This document shows, piece by piece, positions 17,205 to 27,034 of a stretch of DNA of 64,000 nucleotides (its first letter is position 1; each line of letters starts with the position of its first letter). A program made the position numbers and the translations under genes. Under the pieces are notes generated by a model that saw only the letters and a program-made list of their open reading frames with translations, did not search any database and was not told the origin of the DNA. The stretch is from Deltaproteobacteria bacterium. Its GTDB lineage: Bacteria > Myxococcota_A > Polyangia > Polyangiales > JADJMO01. The stretch is from positions 1-64,000 of the forward strand of contig JANYDK010000051.1 of the NCBI GenBank assembly GCA_025363655.1, read 5' to 3'.

Positions 17205-20200
17205 AAGCGTCCGATCGAGAAATTGAAGGCGAACGCAGGCTCGTTGAAGAGCCCGTAGCGGTTGAGGTTGATGCCGAGATCGAGCGCGATCGGTCCGACC
17301 GGGGTGTCGATGGAGAGTCCCGGTCCGACCGAGTAGCGTAGGCGCAGCGGCTCGATGTGGCCCTCGCGGTTGCGGAGGAATTTCTCGCGCTTCAGCCAGC
17401 TGTTGGCGGCGTCGAGGAAGAGGACGAAGCCTCCCCAGTTGAAGGCCGGGATGCGGAGCTCGATGCGAGGGTTGATGTAGACGTTGCCGCCGCGCGGCGC
17501 GACCGCCGAGAGATCGCTGACGTTGCCGAGCGTGTGCTGCTCGTAGGCTTCGGTCAGCTCGTCGATCGAATCTTGCGCGAGCATTTGCCCGGTGAAAAAG
17601 CCGCGGTTGCTGTCGACGCCGCCGAGATAGAAGAGGCGATCGGGGTAGGTCTCGCAGTCGTTCACCACCTTGTCGTAGCCGCCCGAGGCCTGCCTCCCGA
17701 GCGGGTCGCGCACCAAGGTCGTCGAGTTCGACGCGCAGGAGAAGACGTTGACGTTCATGCCGCCTTTGAGCTCGAACGCGAGCACCGGCTTCTTCGGAAG
17801 TGCGCCGAGCTTGATGTAAACGCCGGTGGCGCCAGTGATGTGGAGGAAGTCTTGTCGGGCGCCCGTCGTCTGACCGTTGACCGTCGCGCCGAGGCCGTTT
17901 TGCACGCCGGTGGCGAAGGCGACGTCGCGCGGGCCCGGGCTGACGATGTTCTTCACGTACTCGTTGGTGAACGAGAGGTACCAGCCCTTCGTCGCGCCGA
18001 GACGGCTGTCGCGGAAGTCGAAGAGGAAGGTGGCGCGGGTGGCGGCGACGCCGGTGTCACCGTCGGGCACGCGGAGGAGCGTGGAGAAGCGCGGGTTCGT
18101 GGCGAGGAAATTGTTGATCGACTGTTTGTCGAAGAGGAGGAACTTGTTGTACTCGAGGTCGCCGGCGAAGGTGGCCGCGAACCAGCGAATCGGCTGGTAG
18201 GTGAACGTGAGGATGGGCGTGTAGCGATCGAGCTTGAAGTCGCGGAAGAGGTCGAGCGAGTTGACGAACTCGAGCGTGGTCCGCACCGGCGCCCCGAAGA
18301 TCGGCGAGTGCGGCAGCGTGAGACCGACCGAGATGCGGCGGCCGATGCGATCGAGGCCAGAGAGTTGGTTGTTCCAACGACGGACCACCAGCGGATCGTA
18401 GAAGGTCGTCTGGCCGCAGTCGTAGTTGGTCTCGCCGGTGAGGTGATCGACGCCCGATTTGCCGCAGCCGAGGAACGGTTGGTACGAGAGCTTGAGCTTG
18501 AAGTCGAACGAGACCGCGTAGCCGAAGAGGTTGGCGTAGCCGTACTCCGCGTAGTAGCGAAAACCTTCACCCGTCGAGTAACCAGGCCGCATCTCGATGT
18601 GGCTCGGCTTGCGTTCGACCAACGAAACGAGCACGTTTTTGTGCTTCGCGGGGATGGTCGGGTTGATGAGGCCGATCGACACGCTGGAGAAGACTCCGAG
18701 CTGACCGAGGCGCTCTTGGGAGATGCCGGCGAGCTTCTGCCGGTAGATGCCTCCCTCCTTGATCACCAACCGCGCGCGCACGAGCGACTCGAGGGTGAGC
18801 CGGTGCCCTTGAATCTGGATCTCGTCGATGATGACTTGCTCGCCCTCGGCGACGACGAAGCGCACGCGCGCGCGCGACTTGTCCGACGAATACTCGAGCG
18901 TGGCGCGCACCGAGGAGAACGCGTACCCCTCGTCGCGGTAGTAGGCGTTGATCGCGCGCCGAGCGTCCTCGATGTCTTTGAGCGAGAGCGGCTCGCCGAG
19001 GCGGAGGTAGTCGTATGCGACCTTCTCGCCGAGGGTCTTCGGTGAGATCGCCTTGGTGCCATCGAAGGCGACGTCCCAGAGGACCGACCGCGGGCCGGGG
19101 TTCACGGGGATGACGACGGTGACGAAGGGTGCGCACTCGATGCCGCGCGTGAGGTCGGGGACGCAGCTCACCGTCTTGGGGTAGGCCGCCGATTCGAGGG
19201 GCAGACCTTCGAGATCGGAGCGGCAGACGTCGGGCAAGGGCGGCGGCGCGATCACCTTGCAGGCGCCTGGCTTCGACCCGGCCGCGCAGGCGCCACGGAC
19301 GAGCGTCGGCGGGCTCACCTCGGCGAAAATGTAGCCCTCGCTGCGAAAGAGATCTTTCAGGTGCTCGATCGCGCGGTCGTAGGTGTCGGGGATGAAGACC
19401 TCGGGCGGGTCTTCGACGTCGGGATACGGCCGCGCACCCTTGCCCTTCGTCGCTTGATCGTCGAGCACGTCGTCGGCGCCGTTGGGGTTCACGTCGCCGA
19501 CGCCGCCGCTGCCCAGGGCCTCGTCGAGGTAGGAGTCGATCTCCTCGTCGAGACGATCGCCATCGAGCGCGCCGCGGAGGCAGGGATAGAGGCGCTTTTC
19601 GACCTTCACCAACGTCCCTTCGCGGACGGTGAAGCGCAGCGTGCGCTGCGAGTCGGTGGCCTCACCGAGGAGCTCGGGCGTGACGGTGACGTCGAGATAG
19701 CCGCGCTTGCGATAGGCATCGACGAGCTTGCTCGCGAGGTGCGATGGCGAACGGTCGGGCTCTTTTTCCAGGTCGAGGATGCGATCGAGGGCCTCGCGAT
19801 CGAAGACCATCGCGCCGTCGATGCGGGGGACGATCTTGGAGCCGGCAGAGATGTTGATGGTGATCTCGACGCCCGCTGCGGTGGGCGGGTCGACGGCGTG
19901 GGTGACGACCGCACCGACGTAGCCGGCCCCTCGCAGCGTCGTCGTCAGCGTGCGATCGCTGGCGTCGAGGGTCTCTTCGTCGACGCGATCACCGACGTGG
20001 ACGCCGAAGTCCTGGGCTGCCAGGAGCGCCGCCTCGTCAGCCTCGGGCAGCCCGGTGAAGACGCGCGCGCGCACCAGCGTCGGCTCACCGGGCTCGATCT
20101 TGAGGTCGACGATGACGACGAGCGGCTTGTCGGTCTCGATGGTCGCCGCCTCGACGGTTGCGCTGGGGAAGCCGCGTCGCGCGTAATAGGCCCGGATCGC

Positions 20201-20854
20201 CGTCGACGCCTCGTCGAGCGAGAGCTCGGTGACGTCGTGCACTTCGCCGAGGTTGGCGGCCCGCTTGACGTCATCCTCGGGCAGCACGTTTCCGTGCAAG
20301 GTGACGCGCTTCACCTGTCGCGACGGCACGAGGCGGAAGAGCACGTCGACACCACCTGCACCGGGGGCGACGTCGAGCGAGCCGGAGGCGAACCCGCCGG
20401 TCGCGAGGAGACGGTCCAGCTCCGCGTTGGCGACAGCCAGCGAGAATTTCTCTCCAGCCTTCGGATGGAGGATGACCGGCGGCTTGGTCCAGTTCACGCC
20501 TTCGAGCTTGGTCTTGACCGACGCGACCGCCTTGCCCTCGAAGGCCGAGGCGTCGGGGAGCGTGTCGGGGAGATCGGGGACCTCGGGGCCGACACCGGAC
20601 GAGGTCTTGTTGACCACGGCGCTGGCGATCGCGCCCATTTTCAAGCCTCCGGACGACGACGCGCTCGCGCTCGTGGAGGCTGTGCCCTCCGACGAGGCCG
20701 ACGACGCGCTCGCGGCTGCCTTCGCCTGTGCGCGCGCGCCTCGCGTGGTCGAGAGAGCGATCGGCATCAGCACCGCCATCGCGACGAGGAGCGGCGCGAG
20801 GAGACCGCGAAAACGGCTCACCTGGCCTCTCCTGTCCGCGGAAGCAGCTCGCAT
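17201..20854 (-). CDS. tamA: TamA-like Omp85 outer-membrane assembly protein
   Basis: A 1217-residue protein with a signal peptide (ATG at complement 20852-20854; a TTG 12 bp upstream is possible). It is about twice the length of enterobacterial TamA. The N-terminal two thirds hold several POTRA-like units (for example VKRVTLHGNVLPEDDVKRAA, AYYARRGFPSATVE, SEGYIFAEV, IDEIQIQGHRLTLE). A Cys-containing insertion lies near the middle (GACAAGSKPGACK). The C-terminal third is a beta-barrel with the Omp85 loop motif in GGVDSNRGFFTG and a terminal Phe (FNFSIGRF). It would assemble outer-membrane proteins or, with TamB, take part in lipid transport. It lies 19 bp downstream of the TamB-like gene. Confidence 0.85.
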   Translation of the reverse strand: MRAASADRRGQVSRFRGLLAPLLVAMAVLMPIALSTTRGARAQAKAAASASSASSEGTASTSASASSSGGLKMGAIASAVVNKTSSGVGPEVPDLPDTLPDASAFEGKAVASVKTKLEGVNWTKPPVILHPKAGEKFSLAVANAELDRLLATGGFASGSLDVAPGAGGVDVLFRLVPSRQVKRVTLHGNVLPEDDVKRAANLGEVHDVTELSLDEASTAIRAYYARRGFPSATVEAATIETDKPLVVIVDLKIEPGEPTLVRARVFTGLPEADEAALLAAQDFGVHVGDRVDEETLDASDRTLTTTLRGAGYVGAVVTHAVDPPTAAGVEITINISAGSKIVPRIDGAMVFDREALDRILDLEKEPDRSPSHLASKLVDAYRKRGYLDVTVTPELLGEATDSQRTLRFTVREGTLVKVEKRLYPCLRGALDGDRLDEEIDSYLDEALGSGGVGDVNPNGADDVLDDQATKGKGARPYPDVEDPPEVFIPDTYDRAIEHLKDLFRSEGYIFAEVSPPTLVRGACAAGSKPGACKVIAPPPLPDVCRSDLEGLPLESAAYPKTVSCVPDLTRGIECAPFVTVVIPVNPGPRSVLWDVAFDGTKAISPKTLGEKVAYDYLRLGEPLSLKDIEDARRAINAYYRDEGYAFSSVRATLEYSSDKSRARVRFVVAEGEQVIIDEIQIQGHRLTLESLVRARLVIKEGGIYRQKLAGISQERLGQLGVFSSVSIGLINPTIPAKHKNVLVSLVERKPSHIEMRPGYSTGEGFRYYAEYGYANLFGYAVSFDFKLKLSYQPFLGCGKSGVDHLTGETNYDCGQTTFYDPLVVRRWNNQLSGLDRIGRRISVGLTLPHSPIFGAPVRTTLEFVNSLDLFRDFKLDRYTPILTFTYQPIRWFAATFAGDLEYNKFLLFDKQSINNFLATNPRFSTLLRVPDGDTGVAATRATFLFDFRDSRLGATKGWYLSFTNEYVKNIVSPGPRDVAFATGVQNGLGATVNGQTTGARQDFLHITGATGVYIKLGALPKKPVLAFELKGGMNVNVFSCASNSTTLVRDPLGRQASGGYDKVVNDCETYPDRLFYLGGVDSNRGFFTGQMLAQDSIDELTEAYEQHTLGNVSDLSAVAPRGGNVYINPRIELRIPAFNWGGFVLFLDAANSWLKREKFLRNREGHIEPLRLRYSVGPGLSIDTPVGPIALDLGINLNRYGLFNEPAFAFNFSIGRF

Positions 20855-20873
20855 GAAGTCCTGCAAACGAACC

Positions 20874-23800
20874 TTAGTCGAACTCGATGCGGTACCGGAG
20901 ATCGATGCCGATGTTGCCCGTGGAGTTCGCGACGTCGCTGAGGTTGTCGTAAGAGCCTTGCAGCGAGAGCTCGCGCGAGAGGCGCCATTCGATGTTGCCG
21001 ATGACCTGGCGCTGCTCGCTGAGGCCGCTGGTGATGCTCGCGCGGAGCGAGTCGGTCAGCTTCTTTCCCAAGGTGATCTGCGCCTCGGTGCGACCGGTCT
21101 TCACCGAGTAGGCGGTGCCGACACGGAAGTCGTCGACGGGAATGGCCTGCTTCACCGTTTGATCGAAGCCAGTGAGGCCGGCGAGGAAATCGATGCCGCC
21201 CGCGGTCGCGCCGCCGAGAGCGTTGGCCTCGGCACGGGTCATTCCGATCGTCAGGAGGAGGATGGCGTCCTCCTGCGAAAGCGGTGGATCGCTGGTGATG
21301 TCCAGCGTGAGGTTCGAGGTGGTGCCGTAGGCGTGGAGCTTGAAGCGCCACTCGGAGGTGGAGACGTTCACCATCGCGGCACGGCGGAAATCGTCGGTCG
21401 CCACGACGTCGATGATCGGGTCGATCTTGGTCTCGTCGGCGAACTTGATCGAGCCCTCGCGAATCTCGAAGTCGTTGCGGCCGAGCCTGAAGATGCCGCC
21501 GGCGACGACGTAGACGTCACCGACGAGGCCGGGGCGTTGATTGCTTCCGACCACGCGGAGCCCGCCGTTGCCGATCTCCATCGTGGTGTCGACCAGGTTG
21601 TTGCGGACGCGCAGCCCGTGCTTGGAACGGAGCGCGATGTCGAACGTGACGAGGTCACGCAGAGGATCGTAGGCCTCGACGTCGGTGCGCTGCGCCGTTT
21701 GAATCGGGCTCACGTCGAAGAGTTTCACCGGCTTTTCGTAGAGGAACGAGTCGATGTCGACGACGCCCTCGAGCCGCGCCGGATCGGATGGTTCGCCCGG
21801 CTCTCCGGGTGACCAGGTGGCGTGGAGATCGGCGGTGACTCCCATCGACATCGATTCGCCGTATCGATAATGCACGTCCTTGGCGAGGATGCGCATGTCG
21901 ACGTCGCCGAGATCGAAGCCCTTCACCGCCGCGCCGCCGGAGACCTCGATGGTGCCGCCACCGACCTCGGCCTTGAGCGAGTCGATGCGGATGCCGGTGG
22001 TCGGATCGAACTTGATTTTGCCGTTCACGGCCGAGATCGGCACCGCGAAATTCTTGATCGCGAGACCGCCATTCTCGACCGCAACCTCTCCGCTCCAGGT
22101 CGGCGAGGCGATCGTCCCCTCGATGGCCAAGGTCGCGCGCATCGAACCCTCGGCACGTTCGAGCCGCGGAAAATAGGTCTCGAGCTTGGAGAGCGGGATG
22201 CTCGGGACGGTCACGCTCGCGTGCAGGCGCGGGCTGCCCGTGAGCGGATCGAGATCTTTGCGATCGATGTTTCCTTCGAGGACCACCGAAGCGTTGGCGT
22301 CGCCGAGGTTGACCGTGAGCGTCGTCTTCGGGAGCGTCGCCCCGTCGGCGCCGAAGGTGATGGTCGGCGTCGTCCCCGCGGTGGCGATGCCCTTGTCGCC
22401 GCTCTCGACGTCGAGGGTGAGGCCGGTGAGCGTCCCCTCGGAGTTCCACCACTCGTCGAGCGGATACTTCACGAGGTGAACGTCGGCGCTGGCGCGGCCG
22501 GTGAGGGTGAAGGTCGGCGGCGCCGGCTCGTACTTGTCGTCGAGCTCCGACTCGGCGGCGACCGGACGAAGGAGCGAGAGCGGCGCGAGATCGAGCCCGC
22601 GGATGACGATGTTGCCGCTCGCCACCTTCTTCTTCTGATCGGTGACGATGAAATCGCTGAGCTTGATCGCGCCGCCGAAGACGTCGCCGGAGACGACGTA
22701 CTCTCCCTCGAGCGGATCGCTGAAATACTTCAGCGGGTCGAAGGGCGGGAATTTGCGGCCGGTATAGCAACCGCGCACGTCGGGTTGTGGCGAGGGAGCG
22801 ACCGGTCCGCGCGGCCGTCGCAAGACGTGGAGGCGCGATCGATCGAGCGTCTGATCCCCGACGTGGAGCGGCGAGAGGGTGACGTCGGCGTCGACCACCA
22901 TGTCGTCGAAGGTGCCGCTGACGTCGGCGACCGCATCGATGTTGCCGTCGATGACGATCGTCGTGACCGGGACCGCGGCGAGCCCCTTCAGCGACACGCC
23001 TCCGGCCGAGACGTGGAGACCGAGCCGACCGCCGCGGGCGATTCGCCCCGAGGCGACGATGTCGCCGCCCCCCTTTTTGTGCAGCGTGGCCGCGCGCAGA
23101 TCGAGATCGAAGCCGAGCCCGCCGCCGCCCAGATCGAGCCAGTCGAGGGAGAGATCGGCGCTGCCACCGTCGAAGCGCTCGCCGAAGAGATCCATCGCCA
23201 GGAGCTTGGCGCGCGCGTCGAGTTGCAGGCGGCCGCTCTTGCACAGATCGTCGGGTCCGCCGACGACGAAGTGCGCGCGCGCGTCGAACCCGAGGTGCCC
23301 TTGATAGCCCTGCCAGCGCGGATCGCCCTCCATGTGGAAGACGCCGTAGAAGTCGTCGAGGCTCATGTTGGCGGACTTCGCCAAGGCGTCGACGTAGATC
23401 GGAGCGCCCACGCCCTTCCCGAGATCGACGCGCAGACTCGGCACCTCGTAGACCGATTCGCCCTTGCGTGAGCGCATCGCTTCGACGTCGATCATCACGC
23501 CGAGGCTGTGCACCGTCGCCGTCTCCATGTCGCCGAGCGCGAAGCCGTCGAAGGAGAAGCCGGCCACCGAAAGCGTGCCTTTTCCCTCGGGATTTCCCAT
23601 CGCGCCGCTCATCGTCCAATCGAGCTTGGCGAGGCCTTCGAGCGGAAAACTCACCAGCGGTGAGACCTCCGTGAGGTCGAGCGTCTCGCTCGTGGCGTGG
23701 ACGTCGAGCGAGTCGGCGAAACCGATGTACGCATCGGCGTCGAGCACCGAGCGACCGAACGTCAGGTGCGTGCGCTCGAAGCCGAGACGATCGGCGCGAA

Positions 23801-25433
23801 TGGCGACGTGCGTCGTGAGGTCGACCGGCGCCTTGATGCCGACGAGGTGACCGGGGTTGTTTCCTTCGACCTCGCGCTGTGCGCCCTCGAACGACTTGGT
23901 GTGGGCCGTCAGCTCACCATCGATCTGCAAGGGATCGAGGAAGCCGCTGAGCTTGGTCGTCGCCTGATCGATGTTCCAGCGCACGTGCGAGGCGCGCGAG
24001 ACGCCGAGCTCGCGCATGAGGCCGGGGAAGGTCACCCGATCGACGGCGAGGCTGACCTTGACGGGCATTCGTTTCTTGTCGAACGGACGCGGCGCAGCCT
24101 CGATTTTCAGGTCTTTCAGCGCGACGTGGCCGCTCGCGTAGGCGACGTCGATCTCGTTCGACGAGAGGACCAGCGGTGGCTTGAGCGTGACGTCACCGGC
24201 GATCGACTGACCGAAGCGATACTGCGCGAAGCGGAGCTCGTGACCTTCGATGCGCCCGGAAGCAGCGGCGTGGAGGACACCCGGCAGCGGGTCGCCGACG
24301 TCGATGTCGGCGGCGAGATCGAGATCGAGCGTGAGCGTGCCAGTGAGCGTCGGGAGCTGCACCCAACGCAGCGCCAGAAGCGCCGGCGCCGCGAGGTGGA
24401 GCTTCGCCGCCGGACCGATGCGCAAGTGCGGCGCGGCCGGCTTCCCCGCAGGCGACGCGGCGGTCTGCGGGAGCTTGGGGAGATCGATCGCGAACCGATC
24501 GAGGTGGAGGTGGAGCACCTGCTCGTCGTCGACGGCGTTCTCTTCGCACGTCGGCGCCGTCCCCATCGTCTCGTCGCCGTCGAGACGCGCATCGAGCTCG
24601 AATTTGCGGAGATCGAGCCCCGTCGAGGCCGGCCCGTCGCTCACCTGGATGTTGAACGACAGCCCGCAGATGCGATCTTCGTCCCACACCGGGTGCGGCG
24701 TGATCTTCGGCGTCAGGTGGAGGAAGCGATCGATCGGCGGGCCGTTGATCTGCGTGCGCGAGAGCCGCACCGTGCCCGCCGCCTTCTGCCAACGCGCGTT
24801 CAACGTCGTCGTGCCACCCTCGAGCGCGGCGTCGACGTCGAGATCGATGCCCGCGAGATCGACGCTCGCCGGACGATCGGGCGCCGCGAGCGTCATGTAG
24901 GTGACCTTGACGTGCGCGCCGGTGAGCGCGAGCGATCGGAACGGCGGATCGGCCGCCGGCGCAGCGTCGGCCTTCGGCGCGTGCGGCTTGAGGACCAAGG
25001 GGAGGTTGGTCGGGATGGTCACGCCTTCGCGCATCTCGGCGTCGACCGTGAGCCCGTCGACCTCGACCCCATCGACGACGACGTCGCCCGAGAGCAGGGA
25101 AAACGGACGCAACGTGACCCGCGCTTCGCGAATGTGGGCGAACGATTTCCCCGGCGTCTTCGAGCCGACGTCGACGTCGCGGACCACGAGGCCAGGCGGC
25201 CAGAGCGGCCGCTCGATGTGAAATCCCACCGTGAGACCGGTCTCGTCCTTCACCGCCGAGAGCGCCAGCTTCTCGACCCGCGCGCGGAGCCCCGGGATCT
25301 CGAGGACGAAGGGCGCGAGCACCGCAGCCGCTCCGACGACGACGAAGACGAAGAGCAGCAAGCACGCGAGGACGCGCCCGAAATCGACGCTCGCCCCGGG
25401 CGGGGCAGGTCCTTTCGCGCGTTTGCTGTTCAT
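20874..25433 (-). CDS. tamB: TamB-family (DUF490) AsmA-like envelope protein
   Basis: A 1519-residue protein starting at ATG (complement 25431-25433). One N-terminal membrane helix (VLACLLLFVFVVVGAAAVLAPF) anchors it in the inner membrane. A long beta-taco-like body of repeated short strands follows. The C-terminus has the DUF490/TamB signature: EWRFKLHAYGTTSNLTLDI, SDPPLSQEDAILLLTIGMTR, VGTAYSVKTGRTEAQITLGK, and the final IGIDLRYRIEFD. TamB proteins bridge the periplasm to TamA and are linked to anterograde phospholipid transport. The downstream TamA-like gene confirms the pairing. The first 170 residues include an AsmA-like start (FHIERPLWPPGLVVRDVDVG). Confidence 0.88.
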   Translation of the reverse strand: MNSKRAKGPAPPGASVDFGRVLACLLLFVFVVVGAAAVLAPFVLEIPGLRARVEKLALSAVKDETGLTVGFHIERPLWPPGLVVRDVDVGSKTPGKSFAHIREARVTLRPFSLLSGDVVVDGVEVDGLTVDAEMREGVTIPTNLPLVLKPHAPKADAAPAADPPFRSLALTGAHVKVTYMTLAAPDRPASVDLAGIDLDVDAALEGGTTTLNARWQKAAGTVRLSRTQINGPPIDRFLHLTPKITPHPVWDEDRICGLSFNIQVSDGPASTGLDLRKFELDARLDGDETMGTAPTCEENAVDDEQVLHLHLDRFAIDLPKLPQTAASPAGKPAAPHLRIGPAAKLHLAAPALLALRWVQLPTLTGTLTLDLDLAADIDVGDPLPGVLHAAASGRIEGHELRFAQYRFGQSIAGDVTLKPPLVLSSNEIDVAYASGHVALKDLKIEAAPRPFDKKRMPVKVSLAVDRVTFPGLMRELGVSRASHVRWNIDQATTKLSGFLDPLQIDGELTAHTKSFEGAQREVEGNNPGHLVGIKAPVDLTTHVAIRADRLGFERTHLTFGRSVLDADAYIGFADSLDVHATSETLDLTEVSPLVSFPLEGLAKLDWTMSGAMGNPEGKGTLSVAGFSFDGFALGDMETATVHSLGVMIDVEAMRSRKGESVYEVPSLRVDLGKGVGAPIYVDALAKSANMSLDDFYGVFHMEGDPRWQGYQGHLGFDARAHFVVGGPDDLCKSGRLQLDARAKLLAMDLFGERFDGGSADLSLDWLDLGGGGLGFDLDLRAATLHKKGGGDIVASGRIARGGRLGLHVSAGGVSLKGLAAVPVTTIVIDGNIDAVADVSGTFDDMVVDADVTLSPLHVGDQTLDRSRLHVLRRPRGPVAPSPQPDVRGCYTGRKFPPFDPLKYFSDPLEGEYVVSGDVFGGAIKLSDFIVTDQKKKVASGNIVIRGLDLAPLSLLRPVAAESELDDKYEPAPPTFTLTGRASADVHLVKYPLDEWWNSEGTLTGLTLDVESGDKGIATAGTTPTITFGADGATLPKTTLTVNLGDANASVVLEGNIDRKDLDPLTGSPRLHASVTVPSIPLSKLETYFPRLERAEGSMRATLAIEGTIASPTWSGEVAVENGGLAIKNFAVPISAVNGKIKFDPTTGIRIDSLKAEVGGGTIEVSGGAAVKGFDLGDVDMRILAKDVHYRYGESMSMGVTADLHATWSPGEPGEPSDPARLEGVVDIDSFLYEKPVKLFDVSPIQTAQRTDVEAYDPLRDLVTFDIALRSKHGLRVRNNLVDTTMEIGNGGLRVVGSNQRPGLVGDVYVVAGGIFRLGRNDFEIREGSIKFADETKIDPIIDVVATDDFRRAAMVNVSTSEWRFKLHAYGTTSNLTLDITSDPPLSQEDAILLLTIGMTRAEANALGGATAGGIDFLAGLTGFDQTVKQAIPVDDFRVGTAYSVKTGRTEAQITLGKKLTDSLRASITSGLSEQRQVIGNIEWRLSRELSLQGSYDNLSDVANSTGNIGIDLRYRIEFD

Positions 25434-25499
25434 CTCGCCGCTCGACCCATGATTTTCCAAGTATTTTCTAGCCCAGATCCCCCGACCAGGCACGATTTC
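25434..25499. promoter_or_regulatory. AT-rich divergent promoter region
   Basis: This 66-bp gap between divergent genes contains an AT-rich core (25451-25471) that stands out from the GC-rich surroundings. Both the TamB-TamA operon and the DUF2809 gene probably have promoters here; no exact hexamers are assigned. Confidence 0.35.
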
Positions 25500-25895
25500 A
25501 TGACGATTATTAACTCTGTCCCCATCCGGGCGGCCGCGCTCGCGGCGGTCGTCGCGCTCGGCCTCGTTTCACGGCGGCTCCACAGCGGCTTCTTGCTCTT
25601 CGACAAGAGCCTGGGGGACGCGCTGTACGCGGTGATGGTCTACCTGCTCGTCACGCTGGTGCGTCCGAAGTGGGCCGCGGAAAAGTCGGCGGCCTTGGCT
25701 CTCGCGATCTGCTTCGCGCTGGAGGCGTTCCAAGCGACGGGGATCCCGCTTCGCCACGCAGATTCACCGATCGTCCGTTGGGTGCTGGGGACGACCTTCG
25801 CGTGGCATGACGTCGTTTGCTACGTGGTCGGCATCGCCACCGTGCTCGCGCTCGAAGGCCTGCTCGCTTGGCGACGTGCGCGGGCGAGCGCATGA
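25500..25895 (+). CDS. DUF2809 integral membrane protein
   Basis: A 131-residue protein starting at ATG 25500 with about four hydrophobic helices (AAALAAVVALGLV, LGDALYAVMVYLLVTL, AALALAICFALEAF, VVCYVVGIATVLALEGLL). The features FLLFDKSLGDALYAVMVY, FALEAFQ and a late FAWHDVVCYVVG match the DUF2809 family, which is also seen next to VanZ-like proteins. Function is unknown. The C-terminus is basic (RRARASA), so it probably faces the cytoplasm. The next gene starts 7 bp after the stop and is likely co-transcribed. Confidence 0.75.
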   Translation: MTIINSVPIRAAALAAVVALGLVSRRLHSGFLLFDKSLGDALYAVMVYLLVTLVRPKWAAEKSAALALAICFALEAFQATGIPLRHADSPIVRWVLGTTFAWHDVVCYVVGIATVLALEGLLAWRRARASA

Positions 25896-25902
25896 TCGGC
25901 GC

Positions 25903-26973
25903 GTGCGTGTAATTCCCCTATTTTTTGAAGTGTTCAGCGTGCTCGCGCTCGTGGCGTGCAGCGGCAGCGATGCTGGGACCCCACCGAACGACGACGTCGG
26001 CATCACCGACACGCTGACCCACTCGGACGTCATGATCACGACCGACACGACCGACACGACCGACACGAGCGTCACGACCGACACCTCGAGCGATACGACG
26101 CTCTCGCCAGACACAACCGACGCGACCGACACGAAAGACGCCTCCCGCTTCGACGCCGCTCCGTCGGGATGCATCACCGACGTCAGCGCGGGAGCCCATG
26201 TTTTCCCGTGTGATGGACTCACCTACGACGTCGCCGTGCCGAGCGCATGCACCGGCTCGGCGTGTGGCCTCGTGCTCGACGTCCACGGCGCGACGATGAG
26301 CGGCAAGATGGAAGATCACAACACGGCGATGCGCGCGCTCGGTGCCAAGTATGGCTACGTGATCGTGCAGCCGAACGCCAACCCAGCGCCGCCGCTCTCG
26401 TCGTGGACGCCGGGCACCGACGACGACAAGGTCTTCGCCTTCCTCGGCGCCGCGCTCACGAGCTACGGCATCGATCGCAAACGCGTACACATGACCGGCT
26501 TTTCGCAGGGCGGGATGATGAGCTCGCGCTTCCTCTGCAAGCACGCCTCGACGTTCGGTTCGATCGCCCCCGGCGCCGGCACCGGCTGCACCTTCACCGC
26601 CGGCGACACGCCCTCGGAGGAGATCCCCGTGCTCTACATGCACGGCACCAAAGACTCGGTCGTCGCCTTCTCCTACGGCACCGCGCAACGCGACGCGCTC
26701 ATTTCCGCCTGGAAATTGGGTCCGAAAACCGTCGTCTCGAGCAGCGCCACGCACGAGTGGTCACGATTCGAGAACGCCGCCGGCACCGTCTTCGAGTTCA
26801 TCCAACACGACTACGAGGCGAGCTCGATCGCCCTCCACGGACACTGCTATCCCGGCAGCACCGACCCGAGCGGCGAGGCTGGCCAGCTCTTCTCGTTCGC
26901 TTGCACGGGGACATCGGCCTTCGTCTGGGGTGAGGCAGTCATGTCGTTCTTCGTCGCGCATCCTCGAAAGTGA
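25903..26973 (+). CDS. PHB-depolymerase/feruloyl-esterase-like lipoprotein
   Basis: GTG 25903 is chosen as start because it gives a lipoprotein signal VRVIPLFFEVFSVLALVAC. A Thr/Asp repeat tether follows (TDTTDTTDTSVTTD). The catalytic domain is an alpha/beta hydrolase of the LpqC/PHB depolymerase type: LVLDVHGATMSGK (oxyanion strand), the nucleophile elbow GFSQGG in HMTGFSQGGMMSS, LYMHGTKDSVV with the likely catalytic Asp, and a late His in ATHEWSRF. Cys pairs (CTGSACG) suggest disulfides. It would cleave esters of polyhydroxyalkanoate or plant-wall phenolics outside the cell; the true substrate is not shown by sequence. Length is 356 residues. Confidence 0.8.
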   Translation: MRVIPLFFEVFSVLALVACSGSDAGTPPNDDVGITDTLTHSDVMITTDTTDTTDTSVTTDTSSDTTLSPDTTDATDTKDASRFDAAPSGCITDVSAGAHVFPCDGLTYDVAVPSACTGSACGLVLDVHGATMSGKMEDHNTAMRALGAKYGYVIVQPNANPAPPLSSWTPGTDDDKVFAFLGAALTSYGIDRKRVHMTGFSQGGMMSSRFLCKHASTFGSIAPGAGTGCTFTAGDTPSEEIPVLYMHGTKDSVVAFSYGTAQRDALISAWKLGPKTVVSSSATHEWSRFENAAGTVFEFIQHDYEASSIALHGHCYPGSTDPSGEAGQLFSFACTGTSAFVWGEAVMSFFVAHPRK

Positions 26974-27034
26974 GCAAAGGAGGCGCGAATTCGAGACGTG
27001 TTGCAGGAACGTGCCGCGCCTGGGAACATCATCC

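Noticed and set aside
17357-20941. Long plus-strand frames across the TamA-like gene
   Set aside because: Composition is Glu/Arg/Val-rich noise; the minus strand encodes recognisable POTRA and barrel motifs.
21822-23471. Long plus-strand frame across the TamB-like gene
   Set aside because: No recognisable motif and lies wholly opposite a convincing TamB-family gene.
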